A stretch of 64,000 nt of DNA from Glandiceps talaboti (taxonomy: Eukaryota > Hemichordata > Enteropneusta > Spengelidae). Both the position numbers and the translations under genes were made by a program. Each line of letters begins with the position of its first letter. Positions within the stretch are counted from its first letter, which is position 1. The stretch lies in NCBI RefSeq assembly GCF_964340395.1, contig NC_135561.1, positions 3,114,501 to 3,178,500 on the forward strand. The letters run 5' to 3'. This document shows, piece by piece, positions 1 through 14,905 of this stretch. The notes below the pieces were generated by a model. The model was not told the DNA's origin and made no database searches. It worked only from the letters and a program-made list of their open reading frames with translations.

Positions 1-656
1 AGCATTTCATTAGGTAATTGTCTGAAAACGTTGTAATGTTTTCTTTGTGTTAATTTTTCAAATAACGACAACTATTTTGCCAAGACGATGTGTGTGATAG
101 CGTGCAGCTAAGGATCGTTCTCAATATAAAACTATATTATAAAACAATTCAAATATTTCAATAACCTTGTAACATTTGTTGTCAGTGTCAAACTGTCTAG
201 TTTGCCATGCTATAACGTTATGAAAATATAAATAGACACAATTCACGGTAACTGAAATAGAATAATACTGCCTAGGCGCATCATAAAAATAACGGGAAAA
301 AAATCGATTTCATGGTCGACACCATAAAGCTTTTGCAGGTACTGAGAATATGATATGGTACTCACAGGTCATATATCATTTTGTTCCCATTAGTAAGATG
401 TGCTGTGTATGTACCAAGGGTAGAACGACGTCTGCTAATTCTATATTTGAGAGTGCGTAGACCACACGATGAAACTACTTATTCTATATAATACGTGGGT
501 GTGTCAAACTACGTTCAAAAAACCTCTGTCTATCTTTCTATATATTTTGCCTATACATCTCACACCGTACCGTATGACAAATGAAACGACTTCAACTGTC
601 GTAACCTGCTTTAGTAGTACTAGAGTCCTTGAGTATTGTTGCTGTTTATGTGGTGA

Positions 657-778
657 GGTATGTATGTATGTATGTATGTATGTATGTATGTATGTGTGTG
701 TGTGTATGTATGTATGTATGTATGTATGTATGTATGTGTGTGTATGTATGTATGTATGTATGTATGTGTGTATGTATA
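657..778. repeat. (GTAT)n microsatellite
   Basis: Tetranucleotide array with interspersed gtgtgt; open frames across it (Met-Tyr-Val-Cys) are artefacts. Confidence 0.97.
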
Positions 779-2913
779 TCAAGGTGATGCATTCGTGTAG
801 ACTGGAAGACGCATACATAGCTATTCATGCTCAACTTCACAGTTGCAATTACCCCTTAGAAAACTACTTCAGTCACAGTATGCAATCAATCGTATTGTTT
901 GTAATTTCACTGTAAGCTATTTCCACTTGGCGTGTAGAATGCTGACATTAAGCACTTGTCATTACCATTCACGCATGATGTGGCATCGAAACAAAAATCA
1001 ATTCTAAATGGAGACATTACTCACAAATGCTGATATGGTGAACACGTTTTTATCTAAACCTGCCTTTTAACGTTCAATCGTGATTTTACTCAAACGGAAA
1101 ACACTTACCATACCTTGACCTGTTTTTAAAACCAGAGCGAATGTCTTCCCTTGGTTGACCGTCAAAGGTTTTAAAAAATAATAATTTAGACATGAATCTG
1201 TGATATCACAATTTTAAATTTTAAATGTTCAATATTTCCTCCATCTGTAAATCAGAAACATGAATACATTATATATGTCTTCGCAGTTATCAAAACCGTT
1301 TCAACAAAAAGAAAACCAATATGTTTCGGAGACTTGGAATTTATCCTCTCCTTTAGGGTTTTTCATTTCTGTGGCACGCTATGGATTCATATTTTAACAT
1401 TCAGCTGCTGTTGCTACAAGCAACTATAAACTTACTCCATTTCGATGGAGGTGATTAATTCTTTAACATCACAGAACGTAAAATCCTGTGAAAAGCTGTT
1501 TAAAGTCTTAACTCTTTGTAAAGCAGCATCTCGGGTAACACCTTCCAACTGTTAAACAAAATTAGATACTTGCCTGAAATTATACCAACTGTTGCAAATT
1601 TTATGTAAGCCCTGGCACATACAGATATAATACAATCAAATCCAATAATCATATGTCTGTCATTTTAATCTGACACTTTGACATGTTCACAATAATATGC
1701 TATATACTGTATACACTTACATTCTTATTATATGACAGGTGTGCACTAAGCTACATGCACAACTAATCTGTCCAATCCGATTTATACACGACAGTGCAAA
1801 CTTTGCATGTAGCATAGTGTAGAGTTTCAAAAAATACAGAATTGAAAATAAAGATTAAAATAGTTTCAAAAGCCCAAATATTGTATTTCGTCAGAATTTG
1901 AAAATGCGTTTACAGGGAGTTGGACTGGATCAGTTGCTAGTCAACCGCTTTTAATCCCATTTTCCTGGTAACATATAATCATGTATCATATACGTACACA
2001 GTGTCTCATATATTTTATATTTTTGGGAATTAATGATTATATCATGAAAATGTTAACGTGCTTTGCGCACCCCACATGAAAGAAATAACAAGTGATATCC
2101 CATTTATTCCACTTAATATCCCTGCGTGGCATAGAAGTAAGTTATTTGATTTCTTGCTGCCCTGGACTTGAAATACACTGTGGTAATAGTAAAAGCTTTA
2201 ATACACTATTAAAACACTGAACATCATTAAACAGAGAGATCTCGTAATATGTTTGACAATTATTAGTCACTGCGATGCTGATAAATCTCCGTGAATACAT
2301 AACAGAGTGTCACTATTATTGCTGTTTTTCAAGGTAAAAAATTATGAGCCAATAAATCGATTGAAAAATGGGTCTCGTTGCACAATGTCAACATGTCAGT
2401 TAGGATTTATTGTCGACATACATATAAACATGATATCTTTACATTCTGTCTGCAATTAAAGGTTCGACGTTCTATCGAAGTAAAGGCAGCGTTTAATTTG
2501 TCATAATATGTGTGTATCCATCACTGGTGTACACTTTGTAGTAGTATTTAAGTCTTCCCGCCCTCATATTCATACCATAACAGTGACAATGGTGGTGCAG
2601 ATATTTCAAGTCATGACATTCATGGAATTTACAAATTAATATCGTTCTAACATGTTTAAAACGTCGAATGTGAAATACCAGCATAACCTTTATAAGAAGG
2701 ATTTTCTGTTTTACATACACAGGTAGTAACAGCTTTCTCGTGTAGACACATTTACCATGATAATATCAAATGACATATATCAAATCTTTATGCTGGGTGT
2801 GCAAGCTTTCGATGTCTCAAACCAGAACCTACATGTATTTAATGGGTGTTGTTAATGGTGTGTAGCTGTAGTATGTAAGTAGGTAGGTCGGAGGTAGGCT
2901 GTTTATGTGTTTC

Positions 2914-2953
2914 GGTAGGTAGGTAGGTAGGTAGGTAGGTAGGTAGGTAGGTA
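2914..2953. repeat. (GTAG)n microsatellite
   Basis: Ten ggta units, with an interrupted extension back to 2875. Confidence 0.95.
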
Positions 2954-3102
2954 CAGAAATATTCACGTAAATGAGAACTGGCCGGAGAGTCTCAAAAAAG
3001 TGTTTCCAAACGTTCTGACTAGACTTCGCCCTTTTAATATAGCACATCATCAGGACATACCCACTCACACATGCCATGCATGTACGGACGCACGCAAGCA
3101 CG

Positions 3103-3106
<4 letters not shown>

Positions 3107-3154
<48 letters not shown>

Positions 3155-3242
3155 TAGATGTGTGTGTGTGTGTGTTTGCGCGCGTGCGCGCGTGCATGTG
3201 GGGTTGGTCGGATGGATGGATGGATGAATGGGTGGATGGATG
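3107..3242. repeat. Compound microsatellite (GACA)n, (GT)n, (GGAT)n
   Basis: (GACA)n to 3152, (GT)n about 3157-3175, an alternating gcgcgtgcgcgcg segment that could adopt Z-DNA, and (GGAT)n to 3242. Confidence 0.95.
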
Positions 3243-5040
3243 GTAAACAGACATAGTGTTCATGTGAATACATTGTTTGTCTGTATCAATACAATGAATA
3301 ACTGGATTGATTGATAACGCTTCATACATTTGCGAACAGATGTAAAAAATAACTATATTCGCTGTACCTGTGTAAATGTTAACTAAGATATTTTTAACGT
3401 TGTCTGTTAGCTATTAGTTTCCTTCTGTGTCGAATTTCGTCCATGTTTTGACAGAAGGAGACTTTTCTCTGTTACAGTGTGGTGTTACTGATATACTGCC
3501 TCCCCTGACTGATTACAATGTAGGCTGTGATATGTCGTATAGTTATTATTGTGGATATCAATTTTAATCTATAACAATGTTGACATTGTAGTTAGTTCAT
3601 TTAGATCAATCACATTTACATTTACATATTCCATTGGTATACATCGCCTTTCACGCCCCTTTATCTTGTCCTTATTAAAAATACAAAATCTAATTTGATA
3701 TCAATAGAAACGTAAACGTAATAGCAATAGACTGGTAACGTCATTGTCTGGACTTTATTTCCAAAATCATGTTAGGGAATTATAATGAACCACTTTTACT
3801 ACACTCACTGTTGCAGGTAGTTTGCTGTCATTGTTTGAGAAATTTGCATACATTAGTGCTTCGTCTATCTTTTTTTATTTTAAGAACAGTTGATGCAGGA
3901 CGGTTGCTAGCTATGAGTAGACAGACAGAACTCTTTACATATAAAGAATATTTATGATGGTATTCCTTTCAGAAAGATGACAACCTAATCTGTACAAAGC
4001 AAATTCAATCCACACTTTTGACAATTGTGGTATTGGCTTACTGGCAGTAAGACTGTTAGGTATGTCAATCACATGTTATATACAGCCTTATCAATAGGTT
4101 CCTAAGATGGCAATGACAAATTCAACGAATAACGAATAGTAATACCCGAAGCATCCTCCACAGCGTCATAGCTGCCCGGAAAGTAGAACCATTACTGCCG
4201 TGGTGAGTGGTGAACATGATTCTTTCCACCGCGTTTGGTGCTTCTTGGGAAATAACCAAGTAATACTGTAACTGTTTTATATCATTCTTTCCTACTTTTT
4301 AATATCTTTCATTTATTTAACTTTGATTTAACACAATTTACTATTGAACCACAAGTTTCTTAAATTTCTCTAGGTACATTTTATATTCATAGTTGCAGTG
4401 TAGTAGTACTCACCACATTTATATTCTCGTTTCAAATTTTACATTACAAGTCATTAAAATTTTCTTTGTATTTCGGTATCCATTTAATTACATATGTATC
4501 ACACTGTGCAATATACAAATGTGTATATTGTCTGTGTATTTACAATTTCAAAACAAGATGGCAGCTCAACTGTAGTCAATTTTAAACAGTATTTGAAGAA
4601 TGTACAATAATAAGCAAATATACCTAGACGTGTCTGTGATGTTCAACAGTATTCTCAGACCTTTCTATGTAAATTGTAAACAATTACAATTTTACTTTGT
4701 GACAGTGCCTACTTTAAACAATAACAGGAAGGAGAAACTATTAATTTAGAAACCTTTGAAATGTGAAATATGCATATTTGCATTCTATTAACTATCCATA
4801 TGTCACATCAGATGATGTATAGGGTCAAATATCCTACCTATTATATTGCATACCTATTATAGTGTTTTTACTACTTGGTTTTTACTATGTATTTACAATC
4901 ATTGTGTGTGTCTGGTTTATTTGTCAATCAAAGTTGTAAGCATACGTTCAACACCTCGTACATACTAATACTGTACCGCTACTTTTTCAGCGAGTACAAA
5001 TAAAGTGATAGTTACATTTTTATGATTGCAACAGAATTGT

Positions 5041-5332
5041 CTTCATACAATGCACGAGCTAGGTTTAACAAAAAATATGGATTATATACTCTGCTCATTC
5101 TACGTCACCGGTTCTGTTGTGGTCGGAATATTAGTCAAAACGTTCAAAATTACCACTACTTTCCCCGATTTTCCTTTGATACTACTGGCGCTGGTATAAT
5201 TATGTTATACTTTGATATTTTCCTTCATTGAGCCGGAAAATATTCGTGACCTAAAGGTTGTCACTACGAGTCAGACCCCATATGTCACGTAGTTTCCTTG
5301 GCTGAATGAAGAAATATATTGGGGAATAACAT
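5041..5332 (+). repeat. Dispersed repeat, copy 1
   Basis: Partner of 50284-50591 in opposite orientation. A 69-codon open frame (5022-5231) inside it has a diverged relative in the other copy, but no known domain, and the reading looks like chance conservation of a repeat. Confidence 0.8.
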
Positions 5333-5613
5333 CTTATTATCTCATACTAGGTGTTTCTAATGACTCAGTATAATATACTGCGTGCTAAAACACTTCTTTC
5401 ATTTTAAATCCAGGAATTCAATAAAAGATAAGATCATATTTGTACTTGGTTTAAACCTAAAATGTCATGATCTTGTGTATCCTCTGATCCCTGAGACGTG
5501 TGAAAAAATGTACAATGGCAATTAGCATATGTCAAGTCTATACTTGATATTACAATTGTAAAGCACTTTATATTGGGAAGGAGCTTTTGACACATACATT
5601 GTATCATTATTCA

Positions 5614-5709
5614 TAACACTGAACCCATGAGGGGTGGCCCTGACTGGACTTCGTGGCAGTTACTGAGTATTTATATACTTAAAGAACTATCCAGTATAAA
5701 AACAGATTA
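5614..5709 (+). repeat. Dispersed repeat family 2, copy 1
   Basis: Begins taacactgaacccatgaggg and ends aagaactatccagtataaa. Matches 63704-63797 in the same orientation with scattered substitutions. Confidence 0.85.
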
Positions 5710-7219
5710 TTTATTCATTTAGTATTATTTTATTTTCGCTTTTTGCTTAGCTTCCAATTTTACTATATTAAGATAGATGAATGTATCGCTGTTGATTTAT
5801 TTCTCTTCAGTTGGTTTTTTTTTGTTCAAGTCAATCACATTTACCAATTACTGTTTTTCTTTATTTACAAGATTACATTCAATTTTTTAAGATAATCTTA
5901 CAAATTATAAAAGTAAAACAAATACTTAGATCATGCAAATTTTCTGCTTGATAAAGCCTATGATTTGATAGGTTCGAATATAAACTTTATCAAGTTATGA
6001 AAAAAACTAATAATTCATAAAGCGATCTTTAACATAATACTGTCGTAAGGTCTAAACACATTGTGTGGTTCCGATAGCGTTCAACTTAGAATAGGAGGGG
6101 TAAGTAGGTTTTTTATTTTATTTTGATTTATATATTGTTTCAGGTTATGTTTTCCGTTGTTTTCCATATGGTTTTTGTGTAAATGGTTGCTTCCCAGCAG
6201 ATGTACAGCCATTACAGGTTGGAAAAAATAGTTTCATATTGTCTTTTTAAGTTTATGTCAGTCTCCGCAACCACTAGTTCTTGCTACACTTCGCGATTTT
6301 ATCATTTTTTTCTCGAATACGTAAAACAATGTTTAGTGTCAGCAGTGGAAAAGTACAATTTTTCTAAGGAAAAATACATTACGTTTTATATAGGGTAAAT
6401 GTAATGCTTAGATGCAGCGCAAATGCTAACGAATTTTAAAGAAGGTGAGAAAATGCTTAGACTCAAACTGTGATGAAGTAATTATATTATGACTTGAATG
6501 ACTTTTGATGAGACGGTGATTTAGATAACACTGCCATAAACGAACATAAACATACAGGTGACATGGCACGTAAATTCAAGGCTACATTTAACGAGGTAAT
6601 AATTCAAGTGCATCTAAGTAGAATAGGTAATCTGTTAGGAATACTATCAACACCTGATGACAATGTATGTATAATAATTGTTCCTATGTGTAGAAGGATT
6701 TACTTTTTTTCACAAAGTAACAGATATTTCTGATGTATTTCTATTTACATGATATGTAGTATTAGGTAGCAATTATAAAACATTTCTTATGTGTTGACAA
6801 TAACGTTGTTGTTTCATATGACGTATTTGATATGACATACGTAGGTTTCATACATATACTACGTTGCTATTAGTCATGTATATTTAGACAGGTATCACTA
6901 TAGATATACGGTTAAGTTTAACACATTTCTCTATGTTCACTTCAGGTATATCCCTTTACAGTGCATATTGTAGTTTAGCGAGAGATTGCACGAGGATCCC
7001 CTCTTGAGATTACCATTATGATCACTATCACAAACCCTATGAGCCTTAACAAGTGATAAAAGTTGTAAGTCGTGTCCGTAGCAGTTTCGGCTGATTACAC
7101 TTATCTGTCATTTTATAGTAGTAGAGGCAGCACACTTTTCCTTGGCCTAAATACCTACATTTTTACAAAAGTAAAAATATATACAGCAAAATGTTGTATT
7201 GTAATATTTTGTATTATAT

Positions 7220-7339
<120 letters not shown>

Positions 7340-7451
7340 TCAGTATATGTAAAATGTCTAGGCTGGAGTAAACAAGGTTCAATACATATATATGTAGAGG
7401 GGTGTAAATAACACAGTATCGTGATGATCGCAACGATCTTGCTTGCTATTG

Positions 7452-7595
<144 letters not shown>

Positions 7596-8196
7596 CACCT
7601 ATGTAGTTTACTTGTATTAAATTAATATAATCTTAATTTTAAATTTCTATTGATTATTACATTTTAATATGATAAATAACCATAAACGACTATCCACAAT
7701 GCAGTCCGTTAACTTTCCTTTGGGCATGATGGATTCCACGTAGAAACTATTTAGTCTTTCTTTCAGATATCCCTCTCTGGAACAAAATGAATATGCAGAC
7801 CGGCTATGTTGTTCGTCGAAGGGGATTACGATATCAACTGATATTTTCAATGATAATTAATTTAAATCATTAGTGTCCATTCACAACAGATGTGGATTGG
7901 TATTAAATACATTATGATTCTATTTTGAACTAAGACAATAGACAGGTTACATGGATAACGTATATATGTTTGCAACTGTCTTTTATACTTGCATATGTTA
8001 CTAAGTCTCTTTGACAGAGTAGAGTGTCTACTGTAAAGGATATAACAATGTCATCCAGCAATCCGTCCTCAATTTTGTCATCATCTTTTCCCTTCCTAAT
8101 TTTACACATTATTGTGTTTCATTTTGCTTTGGATAACTTTACTTTGCACTGTGTGAGTTGTGTTTTTTGTGTTGTGTCCGTTGAGTCGAGCTGCAC

Positions 8197-8383
8197 TGTG
8201 TTGTGTTGTGTTGTGTTGTGTTGTGTTCTGCTGTGCTGTGCTGCGTTGCTTACGTCGCGCTGTGTTGCGTTGCGTTGCATTGTGTTGTGTTGTGTTGTGT
8301 TGTGTTGTGTTGTGTTGTGGTGTGGTGTGGTGTGGTGTGTTGTGTTGTGTTGTGTTGTGTTGTGTTGTGTTGTGTTGTGTTGT
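8197..8383. repeat. (TGTGT)n pentanucleotide array
   Basis: Degenerate ttgtg repeats; Cys/Val/Leu frames on + and His/Asn/Thr frames on - are artefacts. Confidence 0.96.
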
Positions 8384-8967
8384 TCAAGGATGTGAATTTG
8401 TTGTTCTTGTCACATCTTTTTATATACACTAAACCCATTGTATGTGATCAACTGGCACTTTTCTCATTTATACGGGACTTCACTATCTAATCACGTTGCT
8501 ATGCTCTGTATATGCAACCGTTATGGGTGATTGATTTTTCCTCCTTACAGATTTCTTCCTAAACTTGGATTACTAGATGCTACTAAATATCGTCGACGTC
8601 ATGGATCACATTATACCCACCTATGCTGCGAGTCGTAATTGTCTCCAGTAATGGTGTGATCGTGTCTGGATCATAAATATTGTGTATTTGTTCAAACGTC
8701 GCCTCTTATTTCATCATCATGCACATTTCTACTTTCCTACTCACATAATTGTAATCAACTGTTAGAATTTTCCAAATCACAAATCACCATGTCTGTAATA
8801 TACAGCATTATCGTTCTACATTAACGAATTCGTAGTATAAACATTATTACAATATATTACTGTACTCAACAGAGTAATGTTACAATGTACTTGCAATCAA
8901 AGAAGTGGATAACCCATCATTTAAAATATGTTATTCCCTGTTATTAAGACGAACAAGTTTATGACAG

Positions 8968-9170
8968 AACCCCATGACGCGCAACTGCAAGTGTGGTGTA
9001 CTAGTGATATTTGCAGGATTGCTTGCAGTGTGGTGTACTAGTGATATTTGCACAATTGCTTGTAGTATCTTCTGTGGCCGTACTTCAACGAGCGTAGTGA
9101 GTGAAAGTGTTGCAACCATGAGTGCGAATACCCCTGAATACCCACACTTAAACTCGCGCGTCATGGGGTT
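8968..9170. mobile_element. 203-bp foldback / MITE-like element
   Basis: The ends aaccccatgacgcgc (8968-8982) and its exact complement (9156-9170) form terminal inverted repeats that continue imperfectly inward for about 60 bp, so that both strands give a frame starting Met-Thr-Arg. Inside is a 37-bp direct duplication (from 8991 and 9028). No clear target duplication. Confidence 0.7.
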
Positions 9171-12100
9171 ATGTTATTATTAGATATGCTTATCCGAAAA
9201 GGCAAATTTCCTCAAAAAAGACGCTTTGCGATCACGCTCTTTCGTGTTCCACGAACTATTTCGACGTCATTTGCATATCATTTGCATATTTTCGGTATTG
9301 CACTACAATGCAAATACCACTAGTGTGCGCGCACAGGTGCAAGCAATCTATGATACATCTGTAATAAAAGCTGTTATTATATGTTTGCTTCTTTTCATTT
9401 TGGTCAACAATCAGGCACCAGATTATATATTATTGATGGAACTCTCTAGTAAGTGTAGAAACGTTATATAAAATAACATTGGATTGCATTTAAAACCTTG
9501 GTTATATTATAGCATAGTAGGACATGTTGGACGCATTTATAACGAGAAAGGTAGATTTGTACTAAAAATAACCTTTGCAGAGGTAATGTGTATATTTTAT
9601 GTAGCAAGCAATAAAGCATAATTCTGTCAGTCTGATCGGCGACTTTGTTGCTTTATTACTAATTCTGCCCACAGCTAGCCTTGAGATCAAGTAGAACTGC
9701 ATCTTTTGCCATATCTTGAGAACGAGCACATTTCCTGAAAGTAACCTAGGTAGTGTTTGGAGCATCGATAACAAATGTTGTAGTGTGGCTTACTTTAATA
9801 TACCGAGATTCATACACATTTAATGAGGGAAGGTTTACGACCGATTTGGTTAAGTTAAGATCACATTCGGACAAATACCCTCTAGGTCTAACGACTTAAC
9901 TTCTTAAGAGTTCGAAAGTCTTCCGTGTTTAACTATGAAGCACGTACTTTCCGATGTTGATTTATTTGTTTGTCCGTCTGTCTATATGGATGGATGTACA
10001 CACTTAGTTCAACTCGACATATTGGTCTTTCGTTAGTAGCCTGAAAAAAATGACAATGAATGTTGTAAACCTATCAGTTTACACACCTGAATTATATAGA
10101 TCACAGAGACCCTATTTTGAAAACACAAAATAGCTGGTTATCCGTTTGATTTCTGTCTTAGTAGCGAGCAATATTTTTCTTAGTAGTCATTGTAAGGTTT
10201 GTTATTTGTTTTTTGAATCACCATGGCTCCTGCACAATGGTTAATAAAAGTGAAGACGAAATTGGAAATGGTAATTCTAAATCATTTAATTTTAATAAGC
10301 AAGCATTCTAAATTGTCAAGTCCATATGTCACACAAGTGAACTCTGTATCATGCATACATTCATCAATGCACAATGAATTACAAAGGTTATTGATTTGTA
10401 TCTCACAGTGCTACACTTTCGTTTGCGTTTGCTCTTTAACGATAGACGAGGACGTATACAGCTATATTGAACACGGAAAATCGAAATTCTATTTCGTTTT
10501 TCACACCTCTACGTTACCTATAGGCAGGCTTAAACAAATCCAACACATATTTGATAATCAAAGTTCAGTGAATTGATTTATTCGGTGTAGTTAAAAACAA
10601 AATCGATAATGCAGTATTTGATTTTGTACATGTAAAGTTCACACGTAAAATTATGTTTAAATAATACATTTGTACAAATAACAGACAGGCTTGGATGTAG
10701 ACATTATTCTTGATTAGCAAATGTGTGTTTATGAGAGTATTCGTCGTTTTAAGCAGCTGAGTGACGATGACTTAATTTGATAATATACACATTATAAATG
10801 ATTGATACACTCGCATGTCACATTGAGTTTGATCATAGGCCTCCATGCATGAGGTATGGTTTGATGTTTCCAATGTGGCCGTCTTAACAGTAATTAATGC
10901 ATTGCACTTTCAGACCAGCAAAATATCAAACTAAATTTAGATCAATTTGAAGTTATGAAGTAATAACCGAGGTCGTTACCTCTCTTTTACCTATTTCACG
11001 CGTAAATGTTTCAAGCCCAATGAAAATATAGGCATTTGTTTATCCACATGGCACTGCAAGATATAATAGTTTTTACGGTACCGTTATGTCATTACTTGAC
11101 ATTTCTGTGCAAATAATATCAAGTGTTCGTATGCATGTTTTGATAGGTTTTTTGCCCATGGCAGCAGAATGGAATGGCATCAAATGCTGTGCACACATTT
11201 GGGACAAATGAAACTAGAGTAGTGTAATTGCGTTGACATAGGATTAGCTGATTAAACCTCTTGCGTGTCTGTTTCTATCTACTCAAATTGTTCACAATGA
11301 CTAAGATGAGTGGTTGTATAGGCAAGACGTAATTACTGCAACTTTACGAATATGTATAAAGAGGGAATGAGTAGCTTGTATCGTTCATTTGAGAGTTTTG
11401 TAAGTATTACTATTATAATTTTATTAGTAGTATCTACATTTTGGACAGTCATTTCAGTGCATCATCTTGATATGCATTGCTTCCCACATACACAAACACT
11501 GATATCAATAATATAAGTACACTTTCTTGGTATTAGATCCCGCTTGTAAATAAATGGTGTTCTTCTGGTTACCCAATATTTTGTAGACTAAGTTTGCCCC
11601 TGCGGACCCTAAATATGCTGAGTTGTTGGGTTGATTTAGAGCAAATATATCTTGAAAGTGGCGTGTCAATCAGAAATCAAAATGATAACGGTTTAGGTGA
11701 TGAAGCCATTTTATTGATGACGATTAGCCAAATTTCAATTTCCGCCATTGCAAATTCGAATTGTTTGTACTTGACTAGCCAATGGATGATTTCTCATCTC
11801 TCGAGTCAAAAACTAGTCGTTTAAAAATAATTCTAGTCCAACTACAGTTCCTATTTTAAATATCATAATTTTGAATCATTGTCATAATTTTATCTAATGT
11901 ATCCTTTGTCATATACAGTAATCTGTAAATTTTGGTCTTTGTATTTTAGTTTTAGCCGAAGGTAGACTTACCTGATACAAATTTCATTGTATATATCTTT
12001 TCATACACGCAACAATAAAGTATTTCATGCTATGTCAGAATGTGCTATGGATTATATAACATGTCAACTATTTCCATATGTTCATTTGCTATTTCACAAA

Positions 12101-13552
12101 ATACAATGAAAGCAAATTTAATATTCTAAATCTATTTTTATTCAAACCCAACCCCCTAACTTCTCGTCTACTTGGAATGTAAAATTCAACCAGTCTCCCT
12201 TTCTTGTAACCAATGACATTATTTTTACAATGCTGTATAAAGAAGATTTACTCTTGACTACATCGTATATTATCATTCAGTGATAGAACTAAACCTAAAG
12301 GCCGCAAGCTAGTCGCATAAATAATTTTGATTAATTACTGTTTTATGAAAATACTTGCATTTCTGTACTTGACAGTCGACATACGGCAGTCATTCATCAT
12401 CTTTATCATAACATTTGGGCGTAATTTACGATAAAACAGTACACTGGAGAATTGTTTTCTATGAAGTCTTTGTCTAATATTAATTATCAGGAAAAGCAGC
12501 TACCAGTGCTTTTATTGATACATGTATTGCTTATTGCCCATGAAAGCCGTGTCGAAAAAATAACATTGACTGTTTATGGCCGCTTTAAAGCACAGTTCCT
12601 TCCCTTTTTATGACCTGTTAATGGTTACAAGGTCGAAGGTCATTGTGCATTTAGGACGATAGGAGTGTCATGATAATCTAGAACACACAATCTTTCGAAA
12701 TGTCAATTTGGTGGTCGTATCATTCTCATCAATTCCTAGCCTTGCTGTTTTAACTTGACCATGACAGCCAGCAAATTTAGAAAGTAACGAGTCAAGTTTT
12801 TCCCTTATGGAATGATGTTGACCTTGTTATAGGTAATTTAGAATTTTAATTTGAAGCATCAAGTGCTTTTTGACAGGTGACACCTAAGAGTTGCGAATAT
12901 GGCATAAAGGATAAATAGTAGCATATGTGACCAGATTAAGAAAATCTATGAATGTTCTGAAATGTCAGAGTGTGATAATAAAAAGAATAAATACTACATG
13001 TGTGAGACATAAAGTCATTTTATGGTGGTTATGGTAAAATAAATCATCATTTTTACGGATATTATTATAAATGAAGGAAGTAATTTAGATTCACAGTTGA
13101 AAAATAGAATATTCGATTTATATAACGATAAAGATCATAAGTGAACTGTGAATGTTTTTTTTTCGAACAGGTTAATCCTTTTCTTGTTCTAGAAACATTT
13201 GACCGTGTAACGTTATATTGACATTTTTGTATACGAGTAAGTGAACTTAAACATTCACATTCCCTAACATGAATGATTCATTAGAATTAATATTGATAAG
13301 AATGAGTCCAAGGTCTTAATTGTGTATCCCTTTAGAAGTAGTCCAAAGTCAAAATCGATCATTGTCAACTTTTTAAATAAATAACAATTTTTAACCTGAG
13401 TCATTTTCCGTTTTAATACGCTCACACAATTTTACTTCGTACGACTCAACTTTTTGGGAAGCTGGTTTGAGTTGTTTTCTCTCTCTGCCTGGTATTTACG
13501 TAACAGACAAATGGAACACTTATATTGAGCTCTGGCTTATTTGAAAATGTTT

Positions 13553-13624
13553 GGAATTATTTTTGCCATTTAAAAAATAAGAAACATTTTATTTTTGCCA
13601 TTTAAAAAATAAGAAACATTTTTT
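13553..13624. repeat. 34-bp tandem duplication
   Basis: tatttttgccatttaaaaa followed by ataagaaacattt occurs twice in tandem. Confidence 0.9.
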
Positions 13625-14716
13625 TGACTCCGGTATACAAAGGTCAATGTGCATTGTATTGTTGACAGACAAGATATTGTTTCAAATTACATTTGTATTT
13701 CGTTGAGAAAATTCTGATAATTCAAAGATTGAAATCAATGTATTTCTGTATTACAATATTTAAGTTTGTAATCCTTTGGTTTAGTTATCAATTCTTTAAA
13801 TGCTGTATTTATCTCAAATACTTATGTCGTGCTATGTTATGGATTGGGCAAGCTAAGGACTGTCTTCAGAAACTCTCATTTTCATTAGCGTTTTATGTAA
13901 CAGTATACGAAATCTCTATTCAGTGATATTTTAGCTTTAGTGTTTTCGTAGTAGACGTGCACGTGATTTCTTATGACTCTATAATTTATTAATATCACAT
14001 TGCTCCTTAGGGCTAAGTGTGATCATAGCTGCGAAAACCTGAGCATTAAACTTAAATCGCAAGTCATAAAATCTCCGGAAATGAAAAGTACAATGTCTGA
14101 ACTCGACTAACCTAATTATGTGTATGCAATATTAAAGTAAATGTAATATCGCAAGAAACAGCGACTGTAAATGTCACAAACAAATAAATTTACTACTTTA
14201 AACAACATTATTGGGATTTCCATGCAAGACATGTTAGGTGAAGTTGAACTTAATGGCTCTCTTGAGTATCAAAATAGAGTATTCATTGCATGTGATGGTG
14301 TGAAAATCGTGTATTCCCCTCAAGTAATTTAAGTGTTATTGCAAGACAATGAGTGTCATCAGATTTCTGATGTCAGTGACATATTTCAAGTGAATTCGGT
14401 ACGACAATATCTATTTCTCGACGTTAAAAGCATATTTGATATTTCAGAACAAACAATTGTGACTTACTTTTACTCATATATATGGCAGACACAGACGTGT
14501 TTCACGAACTATACATTTCAGACGCAAGTAACTCGTTATATCACGTTTTTGGGATCTGTGTTACTGAGAACACTAACAACTCGTTCTATGTAAGATAATC
14601 TAGTTAACCTTTACATTTAGTTCTCGCTAATACTCGATGCAATGATATTTCTGAATATTTGTTTTTCATCACACAAAAAGGAGACAACCTTTGATAAATT
14701 GTCTAGACGGGCGGAT

Positions 14717-14741
14717 GGACAGACAGACAGACAGCCGGACG

Positions 14742-14797
<56 letters not shown>

Positions 14798-14861
14798 GTC
14801 GGACGGACGGACAGACAGACAGACAGACAGACGGACGGACAGACAGACAGACAGACAGGCG

Positions 14862-14905
<44 letters not shown>
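14717..14905. repeat. (ACAG)n/(GGAC)n microsatellite
   Basis: Tetranucleotide array with phased cggacgg interruptions. Confidence 0.97.

Noticed and set aside
469-915. 148-residue open frame rich in Met-Tyr-Val-Cys
   Set aside because: It runs through a (GTAT)n microsatellite; no domain, signal or splice support.
4172-4210. 39-bp open stretch between ccacag and gtgagt
   Set aside because: Splice-like ends but no match to any missing receptor exon; too short to support.
8024-8490. Cys/Val-rich open frames
   Set aside because: By-products of the (TGTGT)n array.
10223-10576. 117-residue open frame starting MAPAQWLIK
   Set aside because: No recognisable motif, no hydrophobic or repeat pattern, AT-rich composition like its surroundings; chance frame or unproven.
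14333-14593. Open frame containing SIFDISEQT, faintly like the exon before 16901 in Cys-loop receptors
   Set aside because: No acceptor or donor at the expected ends and wrong phase for joining to 16901.
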